From Seonamhaeicola sp. S2-3 (GTDB lineage: Bacteria > Bacteroidota > Bacteroidia > Flavobacteriales > Flavobacteriaceae), in assembly GCF_001971785.1 (NCBI RefSeq), contig NZ_CP019389.1, forward strand, positions 941,001 through 1,005,000: a DNA stretch of 64,000 nucleotides. Direction: 5' to 3'. Both the position numbers and the translations under genes were made by a program. Below the pieces are notes generated by a model. The model made no database searches, was not told where the DNA came from, and was given only the letters and a program-made list of their open reading frames with translations. Positions 9,945 through 19,399 of this stretch are shown piece after piece (the first letter of the stretch is position 1; each line of letters begins with the position of its first letter).

Positions 9945-10883
9945 ATGGAATCCATTATAAAACTGGACAACCTCACCAAAAAGTATGGATCCTTTAAAGC
10001 TGTTAACCAATTAAGTCTTGAAATTTATAAAGGGGAAGTTTTTGGACTTTTAGGACCCAATGGTGCAGGAAAATCAACCACTATTTTAATGATGTTAGGC
10101 TTAACAGAACCTAGCTCTGGAACTGCTTGGGTGTGCGGACATGATGCTACTTCAAACCCCATTGAAGTTAAAAAAAACGTAGGTTATTTGCCCGACACCT
10201 TAGGGTTTTATAACAACAGAACTGGTCTAGAAAATTTACTTTACGTTGCTCGATTAAATGGTATTTCCATTAAAAAAGCAACAAAAAAAGCCAAACAGCT
10301 GCTTGAACGTGTAGGGTTAGAAGATAGTATAAACAAAAATGTAGGTACCTATTCCAGAGGAATGAAACAACGGTTAGGTTTAGCCGATGTACTCATTAAA
10401 AGTCCTGAGGTTATAATTTTAGACGAACCCACATTAGGTATAGACCCAAAAGGTATACATGATTTTTTACATTTAATTCGACAATTAAGTAAAGAAGATG
10501 GGCTTACCGTATTACTTTCTTCACACCACCTACATCAAGTGCAACAAGTATGCGATAGAGTTGGTCTTTTTGTTGGAGGCAGTTTGATAGCTAAAGGAAA
10601 TATTCCTTCTTTATCAAAAACGCTTTTTAATGAAGAACCTTATGCTATAGAAATTCAGTTGCAAGAAAATCATAAAGATAATTTATCAACTTTAGAGCAA
10701 CTACTTCATCAATCAAATGCTATTCAAAAGGTTTCTATTCAGCAAGAAAACATTATTGTTAATTGTACTGATGATGCAACTACCAACATAATAAAGACAC
10801 TTGTAAATGCCGATTTTAATATAAAACATTTACATGTTAGAGAATACGGTTTAGATGATATATACCAACGTTATTTTGAATAA
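9945..10883 (+). CDS. ABC transporter ATP-binding protein
   Basis: A 312-residue ATPase with Walker A GPNGAGKST (about residue 37), signature YSRGMKQRLGLADVL, Walker B VIILDEPTLGIDP and the H-loop SSHHLHQV. The last roughly 80 residues form the extra C-terminal domain typical of ABC-2 exporters (CcmA/NosF-like class). It powers the permease encoded one base downstream. The substrate is not shown by sequence; the NEW3 partner upstream suggests handling of an envelope component. Confidence 0.9.
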   Translation: MESIIKLDNLTKKYGSFKAVNQLSLEIYKGEVFGLLGPNGAGKSTTILMMLGLTEPSSGTAWVCGHDATSNPIEVKKNVGYLPDTLGFYNNRTGLENLLYVARLNGISIKKATKKAKQLLERVGLEDSINKNVGTYSRGMKQRLGLADVLIKSPEVIILDEPTLGIDPKGIHDFLHLIRQLSKEDGLTVLLSSHHLHQVQQVCDRVGLFVGGSLIAKGNIPSLSKTLFNEEPYAIEIQLQENHKDNLSTLEQLLHQSNAIQKVSIQQENIIVNCTDDATTNIIKTLVNADFNIKHLHVREYGLDDIYQRYFE

Positions 10884-10884
10884 A

Positions 10885-11919
10885 ATGAAAATTATAAATA
10901 AGCTAAACAACCCATTATTGAATATTGTTAGGGAGTTTAAATCTATTTTAAACAAAACATCAACACGTGAACAGTCTCATCCTTTTTGGGTTATGGTACA
11001 AAAAGAAATAGCAGACCATGTACGTAGTTGGAGGTTTATAATATTACTTATACTTATTGCTTTTACATGTTTTGGTACTCTATATAATTCTATGAGCCAT
11101 CTAAATGAAGCTTTAAGTAATAGCAAAGATCCTAACAATATGTTTGCTTTTTTAAAGTTACTTACTGCAACCGATGGAAGTTTACCATCATATTATGTAT
11201 TTATTGGTTTTTTAGGTCCGTTATTAGGTATTAGCTTGGGCTTTGACGCTATTAATTCTGAACACAACAATGGGTCTTTAGTAAGGATTATATCACAACC
11301 CATTCATAGAGACTATATTATTAATGCAAAGTTTACTTCTGCTTTAATAATCATTTCAACACTATTTTTTACTTTAAGTTTCTTATTTGTTGGTTTCGGC
11401 ATTTTAGTATCAGGATTAACACCCAATTTTAGTGAATTTTTAAGAATAATTGCCTTTACCTTACTAAGCATTTTATATGTAGCGTTTTGGTTAAATTTAT
11501 CTATTCTTTTCTCTATTAAATTTAGGCAAGCCGCTACATCTGCCTTAACCTCTATTGCTGTTTGGCTATTTTTTACCATATTCTATCAAATTCTGATAAA
11601 CATAATAGCAAAAGCTTTTATACCAACCAAGGGAGCAAACATGGCTCAAATTTTTAATTATAAAAAGTTTTTTATGGGGATAATGAATATTTCTCCTAAT
11701 CAATTATTTACAGATGCTTCTACAACTTTATTAATACCTTCTATTAGAAGTTTAGGACCTTTATCATTTAGTCAAACACAAGGCGCTATTCCTTCAGCAT
11801 TATCTTTAAAAGATAGCTTAATCATAGTATGGCCACAATTAACAGGGCTTATTGCTTCTACAGTGTTGTGTTTTGCTTTATCATATTATCTATTTATGAA
11901 ACGCGAAATAAGGGCTTGA
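10885..11919 (+). CDS. ABC-2 type permease
   Basis: I take the ATG at 10885, one base after the ATPase stop, not the overlapping upstream in-frame ATG at 10855. The 344-residue product has a cytoplasmic N-terminus (ending near HPFWVMVQKEIADHVRSWRF) and about six hydrophobic helices, with a large loop after the first helix and the last helix near TGLIASTVLCFALSYYLF. This is the ABC-2 family layout. It completes the NEW3-ATPase-permease exporter operon, which ends at a terminator about 35 bases downstream. Confidence 0.87.
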   Translation: MKIINKLNNPLLNIVREFKSILNKTSTREQSHPFWVMVQKEIADHVRSWRFIILLILIAFTCFGTLYNSMSHLNEALSNSKDPNNMFAFLKLLTATDGSLPSYYVFIGFLGPLLGISLGFDAINSEHNNGSLVRIISQPIHRDYIINAKFTSALIIISTLFFTLSFLFVGFGILVSGLTPNFSEFLRIIAFTLLSILYVAFWLNLSILFSIKFRQAATSALTSIAVWLFFTIFYQILINIIAKAFIPTKGANMAQIFNYKKFFMGIMNISPNQLFTDASTTLLIPSIRSLGPLSFSQTQGAIPSALSLKDSLIIVWPQLTGLIASTVLCFALSYYLFMKREIRA

Positions 11920-11952
11920 TATTTATACAAGAGATAAGAAACAAAAGCTATT

Positions 11953-11998
11953 AAAAAAAGAGGTCATCTAGAAAGTAACTAGTCGACCTCCTTTTTAT
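11953..11998 (+). terminator. Intrinsic terminator of the ABC exporter operon
   Basis: AGGTC (11961-11965) pairs with GACCT (11985-11989), with an additional inner CTAG/CTAG pairing. An A-run precedes it and CTTTTTATTTTT follows. It lies 35 bases after the permease stop. Confidence 0.7.
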
Positions 11999-12046
11999 TT
12001 TTGGTAGTATCTCACCAAGTTTGTAAAGTTTAAAATTAATGAATAA

Positions 12047-12079
12047 AAAATCTCAGATTAATTTTTAACTTGAGATTTT
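12047..12079 (-). terminator. Candidate terminator after the DKNYY protein gene
   Basis: AAAATCTCA pairs perfectly with TGAGATTTT around a 15-base loop. On the minus strand it is followed by TTATTCATT. It sits about 170 bases past the stop at 12253, which is far, so confidence is modest. Confidence 0.35.
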
Positions 12080-12252
12080 AAAACTTAGAGGACTGCCGAA
12101 CAATGAATTTTCTAACCTATTTCGGTTTGTTGGTTTTCGGTTCTGCTTATGTTTAAAAATAGTTCTGCCATTTGAACAAGACTGTTAACCGTAAGAGTTA
12201 ATATGAGTTAATCTGCTTTACCCACATGATTCTTGCCTAATTTTTAGTGTTC

Positions 12253-13509
12253 CTATGGGTTGCTTATGGGCCGTATTAGCTCGTCTTTCCTTTTTCTGTT
12301 GTAACTATATCGGCCATTTTTGTCTTCCAAGATAAACTCTCCCATAAACGGATTTACCTCAGACTCATATTTTAAAACCTTAAATGTTCCGGCATCCAGT
12401 TCCAGTTGGTTTTCATAATGAAAGACGTTTTTCTTATCATAAATAAATCCGTTTTTGTTTAATGTGTAATTGTTTACATCAATGGGAATGACCTGGTCTA
12501 AATAAAATATGTGGTTGTTGTCCTTGCCGTAACAAAAGTCCAAATAAGTAAAAGACGAACGATCTGCGCCTTCCAATTTTATAAGTTCCTTGTTCTTATA
12601 GATGAACACAGCGTTTTTGTCCTTCCAATATACGGTGTCCCATTTTTCTTTTACATAATTAAAACTCTCCCCATCAATACCTTCCATAATGACCCATTGC
12701 CAAATGGCATCAGGATTATTTTTGGTAAAACTACCGACTTTGATCGTACTTGGTGGGGAGTTGGGAGCTAGTACCGCATTATAGACAAAATTCTTGTCGG
12801 CCTTGATTCCCGCAACATCCCTAAATGAAACCGGGTCCGATTGAGGGAGTTCAATAATTTGTTTTGTGTGATTTCTAAACTCAAAGACCCTATTGTCATA
12901 GGTGTAAAAATTGTCAAATAAATGATAAGGATTATCCTTTGTCGCCTTTGCAATTTTATGGGGTCTTTCTATTTCTTCGATATACCCGAGGTATTTTTTG
13001 TAATAGTTTTTGAAGTTTTTATAAAAATAATTCCTTTTGGTCAAGGCTATGTTAGGTTCGGGGAAGGCATTGTTTTCTGAAAAAGACCAGAATCTATCCA
13101 TCAAATTAGTTACAATATCCGATGGCAATGCTTGGTTGGTCTGTGCTACTTTTCCATCGGTAATTTTATAAGCCTCGAGCACCTCTGGAAATGTGGAGGA
13201 TATAATCGAATATTCGGTGGTTTGGGGACTTTTTAATGAGCTGATAATTTGCAAGCTGCCTATTAGGGGTTGTATTAACGATTTTTCAAAGTGGTTCAAT
13301 ACATAGGCAATGAAGCATTTGTTTGACTTTACATGGTAGTTTAAGATAAATACATTACCCGGATTGTCATTGCAATCGTATAGCAGTTCGCAAAAATAAT
13401 ACCCCAGTTTTTTGTTGTAAGCAGCTTTTTCGAACTTATGGTTAAGCAGTTTTTTTATGCCCTTTTCATCAATTGCAAATTCAATAAAGATCCCTGTAGG
13501 TTCGGCCAT
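12253..13509 (-). CDS. Orphan DKNYY-repeat-type protein of unknown function
   Basis: A 418-residue protein without signal peptide or membrane helix. The C-terminal two thirds contain repeated D-K-N-x-V/A-F/Y units (IKADKNFVYNAVL, YWKDKNAVFIYKNKEL, GKDNNHIFYLDQVI, YDKKNVFHYENQLEL), the hallmark of the DKNYY repeat family, which forms beta-propeller-like repeats. The N-terminal 150 residues are not recognised. It has no operon partner, and its base composition looks richer in G+C than its neighbours (22 of 60 in the line at 13081), which could mean transfer. No function can be assigned. Confidence 0.65.
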   Translation of the reverse strand: MAEPTGIFIEFAIDEKGIKKLLNHKFEKAAYNKKLGYYFCELLYDCNDNPGNVFILNYHVKSNKCFIAYVLNHFEKSLIQPLIGSLQIISSLKSPQTTEYSIISSTFPEVLEAYKITDGKVAQTNQALPSDIVTNLMDRFWSFSENNAFPEPNIALTKRNYFYKNFKNYYKKYLGYIEEIERPHKIAKATKDNPYHLFDNFYTYDNRVFEFRNHTKQIIELPQSDPVSFRDVAGIKADKNFVYNAVLAPNSPPSTIKVGSFTKNNPDAIWQWVIMEGIDGESFNYVKEKWDTVYWKDKNAVFIYKNKELIKLEGADRSSFTYLDFCYGKDNNHIFYLDQVIPIDVNNYTLNKNGFIYDKKNVFHYENQLELDAGTFKVLKYESEVNPFMGEFILEDKNGRYSYNRKRKDELIRPISNP

Positions 13510-14215
13510 TGTATTTTGTTTCGTTTATAGCTTATGATTGTAATGTTTGCGAGTAAATATAATAATTTTTGCCACAGGCCTAAGGGAAGGAGATGCGATG
13601 TATTCATCACTTTTGATTTCTTGACATATAATTAGATGATTGATTTTAGTGAGTCTATTTCATAAAAGTACAGTGCAATTTATCATACAAATCATACTTA
13701 ATTTTCTATGAAAAACGTGTATGACAATAGGGGAATTCTATCTAAATTTTTGGGTTTATTTTAGGTATCCAAGCTAAGTGTGCCTTAACTTGTAATATTT
13801 ACTATTAAGTAACCTGTAAATAATTAGATTAACAGATTTTATAAAGATTTATATAATAGGGGCTAGTGTTAAAAAAGTTTGAATCCTGCCGTTACAAAAA
13901 TTTTGAAATAATTTCATAAGTGTCATGATGATAGGCTTAATTTTAAAGATCAGTATTTGTCATTATTTAGACTGGTAAATAAGAAATTTTAAGACTTATG
14001 TATTTTATTAGAAACAAGAATCGAAACGATTAAAAGTTACCTATTCTGTTATTTGTTTTAGGAAATAAATTGTAACTAGTTGTTTTTTTTAATGCTTACA
14101 AAGGTGTTATTAGTTTTGTAATCCCAACAAAACGGTTAACAATAGATATTGTAAAAATAAAAAACCAATGCTTAATTAATTAAGCATCGGTTTTAAAAAC
14201 TAAACTAAACTCAAA
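13510..14215. other. 706-base intergenic region
   Basis: It holds the promoter side of the DKNYY gene and the terminator of the SusD gene (14161-14194). A tiny frame at 13708-13764 (MKNVYDNRGILSKFLGLF) ends at once and may be noise or a gene remnant. I see nothing else. Confidence 0.5.
14154..14194 (-). terminator. Terminator of the first SusC/SusD operon
   Basis: The minus-strand RNA pairs AAAACCGATGCTTAA with TTAAGCATTGGTTTT around a 4-base loop, followed by a T-run. The single irregular position is G-U on the minus strand but A-C on the plus strand, which fixes the working strand as the one carrying susD, whose stop is 22 bases upstream. Confidence 0.8.
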
Positions 14216-15988
14216 CTATTGTGTGATATATCCAAAATTTTGGGTGATTTCCTTGGTAACATCTATTGTAGCTTGCGGAATTGCATAGACTCTTAAATAA
14301 GGGTCTGTGGCAGCTTTAGCTGTATAAGCCTCGTCATAAGTTCCAAAACGAATCATCTGTTTTCTTCGGTACATTTCCCAATACATTTCAAAACCAATTT
14401 CATTATATAACGTTTCTTCATCTAATGATGTAATTGCAACACCAGGGGCATTATCAAATAACGCTTCACGAGTTCTGCTTGTTCTAAGCGTGTTAATATC
14501 GGCTAGAGCAAGTGCTGTTTCATTGTTACGAAAATAAGCTTCAGCTCGCATGCAATATATACCGCCTAAACGATATAAAGGAACATCAACAGCACTAGTG
14601 CCGTTTCCATAGTTAGGATCGAATTCCCATTTAAAATTACGAACACCTCTATTTATTTGATCTTGTGTGAATACAGCTTCTAATGGATTATCAAAATTTA
14701 ATTCGGGTGTATAGTCCATAGGAACGGTTGTGTTTTTTTCCATATATAACATACTAATAGCTATTCGGCCATCTGTAGTCATATTGAATCCGCCTTCTCC
14801 ATCAAGTGTAGGTCCGTATTGTTGCCCCACTTGTAGGCCTCTGTTAAAGTGAAAGATGTATTTGCCTGTGTCTTTTCTAGTGTCTTCTGCAGGAACACTT
14901 CCTGTGGTACCGTCATTCATGAACCAAGTTCCATCAGAATATTGATAATGTCTATGGAATCTAGGGTCGTCATGGTTACCATCCCAAGTGTAATAAAACT
15001 CTGGTTCAACACAAGATGCATTTGTGCCTCTATTATCTGGTGTTTGTTTTTGAGCTCTACCGGTAGACATGTAGGCAAAATCATTATCGCTTCGTCTTAT
15101 GTTGTCATTTTCTTGAGCTACAGCAAAAATAATTTCTGACCCACCAGTGTTATTAATACTGAAATTGTCAAAATAATTGCTTTCAAGACTAAAGTTATCA
15201 TTTATTAATAAGGAGGTGTAATAAATTACTTTATCCATATCATTACCGTCATTATCAACAGCTGCTTCTGTAAAATTGAAGTCTGAACTGGCGTTATAAC
15301 GATCTTTTAATACAGCTCTGTTTAAATACATATCTGCTAATAAAGCATATGCAGCTTGTTTTGTAAACCTACCATTATAGGTTTGTTGTTCTCCAAGATT
15401 TGCAAGGTTTGGAATGATAGTTTCAACCTCAGTAATTAAATTATCAATCTCGGTATCAGCTTGAAGAATAACTAAAGATTTATCTTCTGAAAATAAATCT
15501 CTGTAAGGCGCTTGGTTAAAAAGGTCTAGTGTATTGTAAACATATAACGCTAATAAACCTCTAGCTTCAGCCATAAATAAATCATAGTTTGCATAATCAG
15601 GATTTTCTTGTAAAGATTCTATAGCAGTTAAGGTTTTTGTGATGCCACTAGTTAAAGCATTCCAAGTAGAAGCAACTGCAGCATTATTAGTGCCCCAAGT
15701 AAATTCAGTTAAAGCTCTCCATTTACCGCCATCGCCCCAGTCACTACCTCTGGTGGGCAACATACATTCGTCGGTTGGGTATTCTTGTAAGCCAAAAACA
15801 TTACCATGATCTGTAAAAGTACCATTGGCTAATTGGCCATAAGCAGCAGCCATGGCACTCTCTGGATTGGAACTTTCTCCTCCAATAACCTCGTCAATCA
15901 CTTCTTCTTGTAAGTCAGTACAATTAAAAAGTACAACGCTAATAATAAAAGCGAAAGTTAATTTTGTTGTTATATTTGAAATTTTCAT
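14216..15988 (-). CDS. SusD/RagB-type surface lipoprotein
   Basis: 590 residues with a lipoprotein signal (Cys in VLFNCTDLQEE). The SusD fold is indicated by an N-terminal TPR-like half (AAAYGQL, EARGLLALYVYNTLDLF, AYALLADMYLNRAVL) and the C-terminal signature YRLGGIYCMRAEAYFRN, then INTLRTSRTREAL and EIGFEMYWEMYRRKQMIRFG. SusD caps the SusC pore on the cell surface and helps capture ligand. Its start lies 3 bases after the susC stop, so the two are co-transcribed. The neighbours suggest a phosphodiester-type ligand rather than a glycan; this is inference from position. Confidence 0.92.
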   Translation of the reverse strand: MKISNITTKLTFAFIISVVLFNCTDLQEEVIDEVIGGESSNPESAMAAAYGQLANGTFTDHGNVFGLQEYPTDECMLPTRGSDWGDGGKWRALTEFTWGTNNAAVASTWNALTSGITKTLTAIESLQENPDYANYDLFMAEARGLLALYVYNTLDLFNQAPYRDLFSEDKSLVILQADTEIDNLITEVETIIPNLANLGEQQTYNGRFTKQAAYALLADMYLNRAVLKDRYNASSDFNFTEAAVDNDGNDMDKVIYYTSLLINDNFSLESNYFDNFSINNTGGSEIIFAVAQENDNIRRSDNDFAYMSTGRAQKQTPDNRGTNASCVEPEFYYTWDGNHDDPRFHRHYQYSDGTWFMNDGTTGSVPAEDTRKDTGKYIFHFNRGLQVGQQYGPTLDGEGGFNMTTDGRIAISMLYMEKNTTVPMDYTPELNFDNPLEAVFTQDQINRGVRNFKWEFDPNYGNGTSAVDVPLYRLGGIYCMRAEAYFRNNETALALADINTLRTSRTREALFDNAPGVAITSLDEETLYNEIGFEMYWEMYRRKQMIRFGTYDEAYTAKAATDPYLRVYAIPQATIDVTKEITQNFGYITQ

Positions 15989-15991
15989 AAA

Positions 15992-18900
15992 TTATAATTT
16001 TAAAGTTGCACCAATCATATAAGATCTAGAAGATGGATACGTTGTATAATCTATACCAATAGATTGATTACCGTTAGTTGAGCGTGGGCTATTAACTAAT
16101 GGGTCAAATCCTGAGTAGTTAGTTATTGTAAATAAGTTTTGCCCGCTAACATAAAGATTCAAACCTTTTAACCAGTTTATGTTAAGGTTTTCTGTTTTAA
16201 AAGTGTAGCCTATTCGTGCATTGTTTAAACGAATAAAGTCTGATTTTTCCATGTAAAGCGTGGATAACTGAGGTGTATTTGTAGGACTAGCGCCAGCATA
16301 ATAATAATCGGATAATACGTTTCTATCTGATGCTATATTATTAATGTTTAGAGCTAGGTTAGTATTATTAACCAGTAGTCCACCAGTTTGCCCAATAAAA
16401 GCAAGACTGAAATCCCAGTTTTTGTAAGAAATATTAGAGTTTATACCAAAAGTAAAGTTAGGTAATGCACCTTCAAAAATTTGTCTGTCATCACTATTAA
16501 TAACATCATCATCGTTAAAATCTTCAAAAATATCATTTCCGTTTTCATCAAAACCTAAATGCTTTAGCATAAAGAAAGATCCAGCTTCGTAATCACTTTT
16601 ATAAATGTTGGCAGCAACACCAGATAATCCAGATCCTGCAACGCTACCAGAATATAATTCTGATACAGGTAAATTTTTAATCTTATTGTTTAAAGTAGCA
16701 CCATTTACATCTAAAGTCCATGATAAATCATCTGTACTTACTAATAGAGCACCTAAAGTAAACTCAAAGCCTTTGTTAACTATTTCGCCATCAATGTTTT
16801 TCCATACGGTTGAGGTTGGGCTTAATGGTTCTGAAGGAATATTTAAAATGGCATCGGTGGTTGTTTTATTGTAATAATCAAGCGAACCATAAAGTTTATT
16901 ATTCCACAAGCTAAAGTCGGTTCCAATGTTAAGTTGGGTAACTACTTCCCATTTTAAGTCTGGATTTGCCGTTCTGTTAACAATAACACCATTTATTAGG
17001 TTGTAGTCATCATAAAGATAATAACCTCCAGAAGCAGATTGAGAATAACTTGCTTGGGTTATTTTATTTTGAACTTCTTGATTTCCTGTTTGCCCCCAAC
17101 TAAGTCTGAATTTTAATTGGTTAATAGTTTCAATGTTGCTAATAAAATTCTCTTGGTCTAAATTCCAACCTAATGCAAAAGAAGGGAAATACCCATATTT
17201 ATTATTTTCTCCAAAGCGGGTAGAACCATCTGCTCTTAAAGAAGCTGTTAGTAAATATTTATTGTCAAAATTATAGTTTAATCTACCAAAGTAAGATTGT
17301 AATTCATTTTCTTGGGCATAACCACTAACACCAGATTGCTCACCAGAATAACCAGGGTCATTTTTTGGAGCTACTCCAGTACCCATTTCATCTATACCTG
17401 AAAGCGAGAAAGAAGTACCTGAGAAGTCAAATTTTTGATATGAGAACCCACCTAGAATTTCAAAATTATTTTTTTCTATACCAAAACGATAGGTTAAATA
17501 ATGCTCCATTAAGGAACTTTGCGACTCTAAATTGCTTTGAGAATAAGCGCCATCTGGAGTTCTATCTGTAAAGTTAGGGTAAATGGTAGAATTTCTTTCG
17601 GAAACAGAACGATCTATACCATAGTTGAATTTATAATCTAGTCCGTCTATTATTCTAAAAGTTGTTTCAATATTTCCTAAAACCCTTAGAGTTTTTGTTT
17701 GGTCATCATAAACATGCAACAAATACATTGGGTTATAATTTTGGTTCAAATTAAAGTTTGTATATGCTCCATCTTCAGTAAATACAGGCTGTGTAGGATT
17801 AGCCATTAAGGCATGTACAATTAATTGCCCATCAGAACCTGCGTTGGCACCATTTGGCACTCCTGTTTCATCAATTTGACTAGCGGTTAAGTTTATTTTT
17901 ACATTTAAACGCTTGTTATCTAAGAAAGATTCTTCTGCATTTAAACGTGCTGTTGTTCTTTTAAATCCACTAGACTCAACAATACCTTCTTGATCCATAA
18001 AGGATAGAGAAGCATAGTAGTTTCCGCTATCTGTTTTTTTAGCAAAAGAAAAATTATGATTTTGTGTAATTGCTTCTCTAAATATTTCATCTTGCCAATT
18101 TGTGTTACCACCGTGATCATAATTATCATCGGTAATAGCATCGCGATATTCACTAGCAGATAATACGTCCATTGTTTTAATTACGTTGGCTATACTTAGG
18201 TAAGAATCCATAGTTATAGAAGCATCTCCTGTTTTCCCTTGTTTCGTTGTAATAATTACAACACCGTTAGACCCTCTTGCACCATATATAGCTGCTGCAG
18301 AGGCATCTTTTAAAACGGTAATAGACTCTATATCACTTGTGTTAAGAAAATTTAAAGGGTTTTTTGCGCTAGAGCTACCAAGACCAAAGTTAGGGCTAGC
18401 AGAACTTACATTTGAATTACTTAAAGGAATTCCATCTACAACAAATAAAGGTGTGCTACCACTTCTTATAGACCCTATACCACGTATAGAAACATCTACA
18501 CCTGCACCAGGCTCACCACTAGATTGTACAATGCGTACACCAGCTACTTTACCTTGCAATAAATTGTCTGGAGATACATTAACTCCTTTTTTAAAGTTAT
18601 TTTCAGAGAGTTGGCTAACGGCTCCTGTAAGATCTTTTTTGTTTTGTTTACCGTAACCAACAATTAAAACTTCATCAAGTAAAGAATTATTAGTTTTTAG
18701 GGTAATTGATATGTAATCTGAATCAATAAGAACTTCTTTGGTTTCATATCCTAAAAAAGAGATTTTAAGTGTTTCACCTAATTCGGCTTCAATAGAAAAT
18801 TCTCCATCAAAGTTTGTAGAAACACCTTTGGTTGTTCCTTTTAAAGCAATGGTAGCTCCAGGTAAAGGAACTCCAGATTCGTCTACAATTATACCGCGTA

Positions 18901-19033
18901 TTGTTTTTTGTTGGGTATAATTTAAAATTTCTGTTTTAGTAATACTATGCGAATGTGCTGTATTACATATAAATATAAATAGTACTAAAAAAGCTATGTT
19001 TTTTAGTATAAAAAAATTAATTTTATTGTACAT
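15992..19033 (-). CDS. SusC/RagA-type TonB-dependent outer-membrane transporter
   Basis: 1013 residues. After an N-terminal signal region comes a carboxypeptidase-regulatory-like domain (about 43-115, GVPLPGATIALKGT), a SusC plug with KVAGVRIVQSSGEPG and GARGSNGVVIITTK (about 125-265), and a 22-strand barrel ending in TYPSSRSYMIGATLKL with terminal aromatic/hydrophobic alternation. It has no STN domain, so signalling through an anti-sigma factor is not expected. It imports a ligand delivered by SusD using TonB energy. A strong plus-strand terminator sits about 40 bases upstream of its start (see findings). Confidence 0.93.
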   Translation of the reverse strand: MYNKINFFILKNIAFLVLFIFICNTAHSHSITKTEILNYTQQKTIRGIIVDESGVPLPGATIALKGTTKGVSTNFDGEFSIEAELGETLKISFLGYETKEVLIDSDYISITLKTNNSLLDEVLIVGYGKQNKKDLTGAVSQLSENNFKKGVNVSPDNLLQGKVAGVRIVQSSGEPGAGVDVSIRGIGSIRSGSTPLFVVDGIPLSNSNVSSASPNFGLGSSSAKNPLNFLNTSDIESITVLKDASAAAIYGARGSNGVVIITTKQGKTGDASITMDSYLSIANVIKTMDVLSASEYRDAITDDNYDHGGNTNWQDEIFREAITQNHNFSFAKKTDSGNYYASLSFMDQEGIVESSGFKRTTARLNAEESFLDNKRLNVKINLTASQIDETGVPNGANAGSDGQLIVHALMANPTQPVFTEDGAYTNFNLNQNYNPMYLLHVYDDQTKTLRVLGNIETTFRIIDGLDYKFNYGIDRSVSERNSTIYPNFTDRTPDGAYSQSNLESQSSLMEHYLTYRFGIEKNNFEILGGFSYQKFDFSGTSFSLSGIDEMGTGVAPKNDPGYSGEQSGVSGYAQENELQSYFGRLNYNFDNKYLLTASLRADGSTRFGENNKYGYFPSFALGWNLDQENFISNIETINQLKFRLSWGQTGNQEVQNKITQASYSQSASGGYYLYDDYNLINGVIVNRTANPDLKWEVVTQLNIGTDFSLWNNKLYGSLDYYNKTTTDAILNIPSEPLSPTSTVWKNIDGEIVNKGFEFTLGALLVSTDDLSWTLDVNGATLNNKIKNLPVSELYSGSVAGSGLSGVAANIYKSDYEAGSFFMLKHLGFDENGNDIFEDFNDDDVINSDDRQIFEGALPNFTFGINSNISYKNWDFSLAFIGQTGGLLVNNTNLALNINNIASDRNVLSDYYYAGASPTNTPQLSTLYMEKSDFIRLNNARIGYTFKTENLNINWLKGLNLYVSGQNLFTITNYSGFDPLVNSPRSTNGNQSIGIDYTTYPSSRSYMIGATLKL

Positions 19034-19399
19034 CTTTAAGTTATTGGTTATTCAATGCTTAATTACTAGGCCGTAGTTGTTCGTAGCAACTGCGGTTTTT
19101 TTTTGTAATGATTGTGTTTTTTTATTTCATAGGGTTTTAAAATTTAAAAGATTAATAGAGAGATTTTTTATTCTGTAGGGGTATTTAATTTTGGCTAAAT
19201 AATAAAATGTTTGTTTGTGGTGTTTTATCTAAAAGTTAAAAGAGTATTAAATTGTTGATATTTAACAATTTGTTTAAGCTGTTGTTTGTCAGTGTTTTGT
19301 TGGGTTTTTAGTAAAACATAATAATTGTATTTTCTTTTTGATTTCATAACATATATTTAATTCTTAGCGTGTATTTTTATATCTTAAAAACACTTAGTT
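19034..19399. promoter_or_regulatory. 366-base divergent control region between susC and the PI-PLC gene
   Basis: The start codons of susC (minus) and of the phospholipase (plus) face away from each other, so both promoters lie here. It holds the plus-strand terminator at 19071-19104 and long A/T-rich runs. I could not fix -33/-7 elements with confidence. Confidence 0.5.
19071..19104 (+). terminator. Strong plus-strand terminator facing away from susC
   Basis: CCGTAGTTG pairs with CAACTGCGG around a 7-base loop, followed by nine T. The one irregular pair is U-G on the plus strand and A-C on the minus strand, so it works as a plus-strand terminator. No plus-strand gene lies within 7 kb upstream, hence the suspicion of an antisense transcript across the start of susC. 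Confidence 0.75.

Noticed and set aside
17941-18153. Short ORFs opposite or inside susC
   Set aside because: They are shadows of susC with no start context or recognisable domains; the antisense RNA idea rests on the terminator, not on an ORF.
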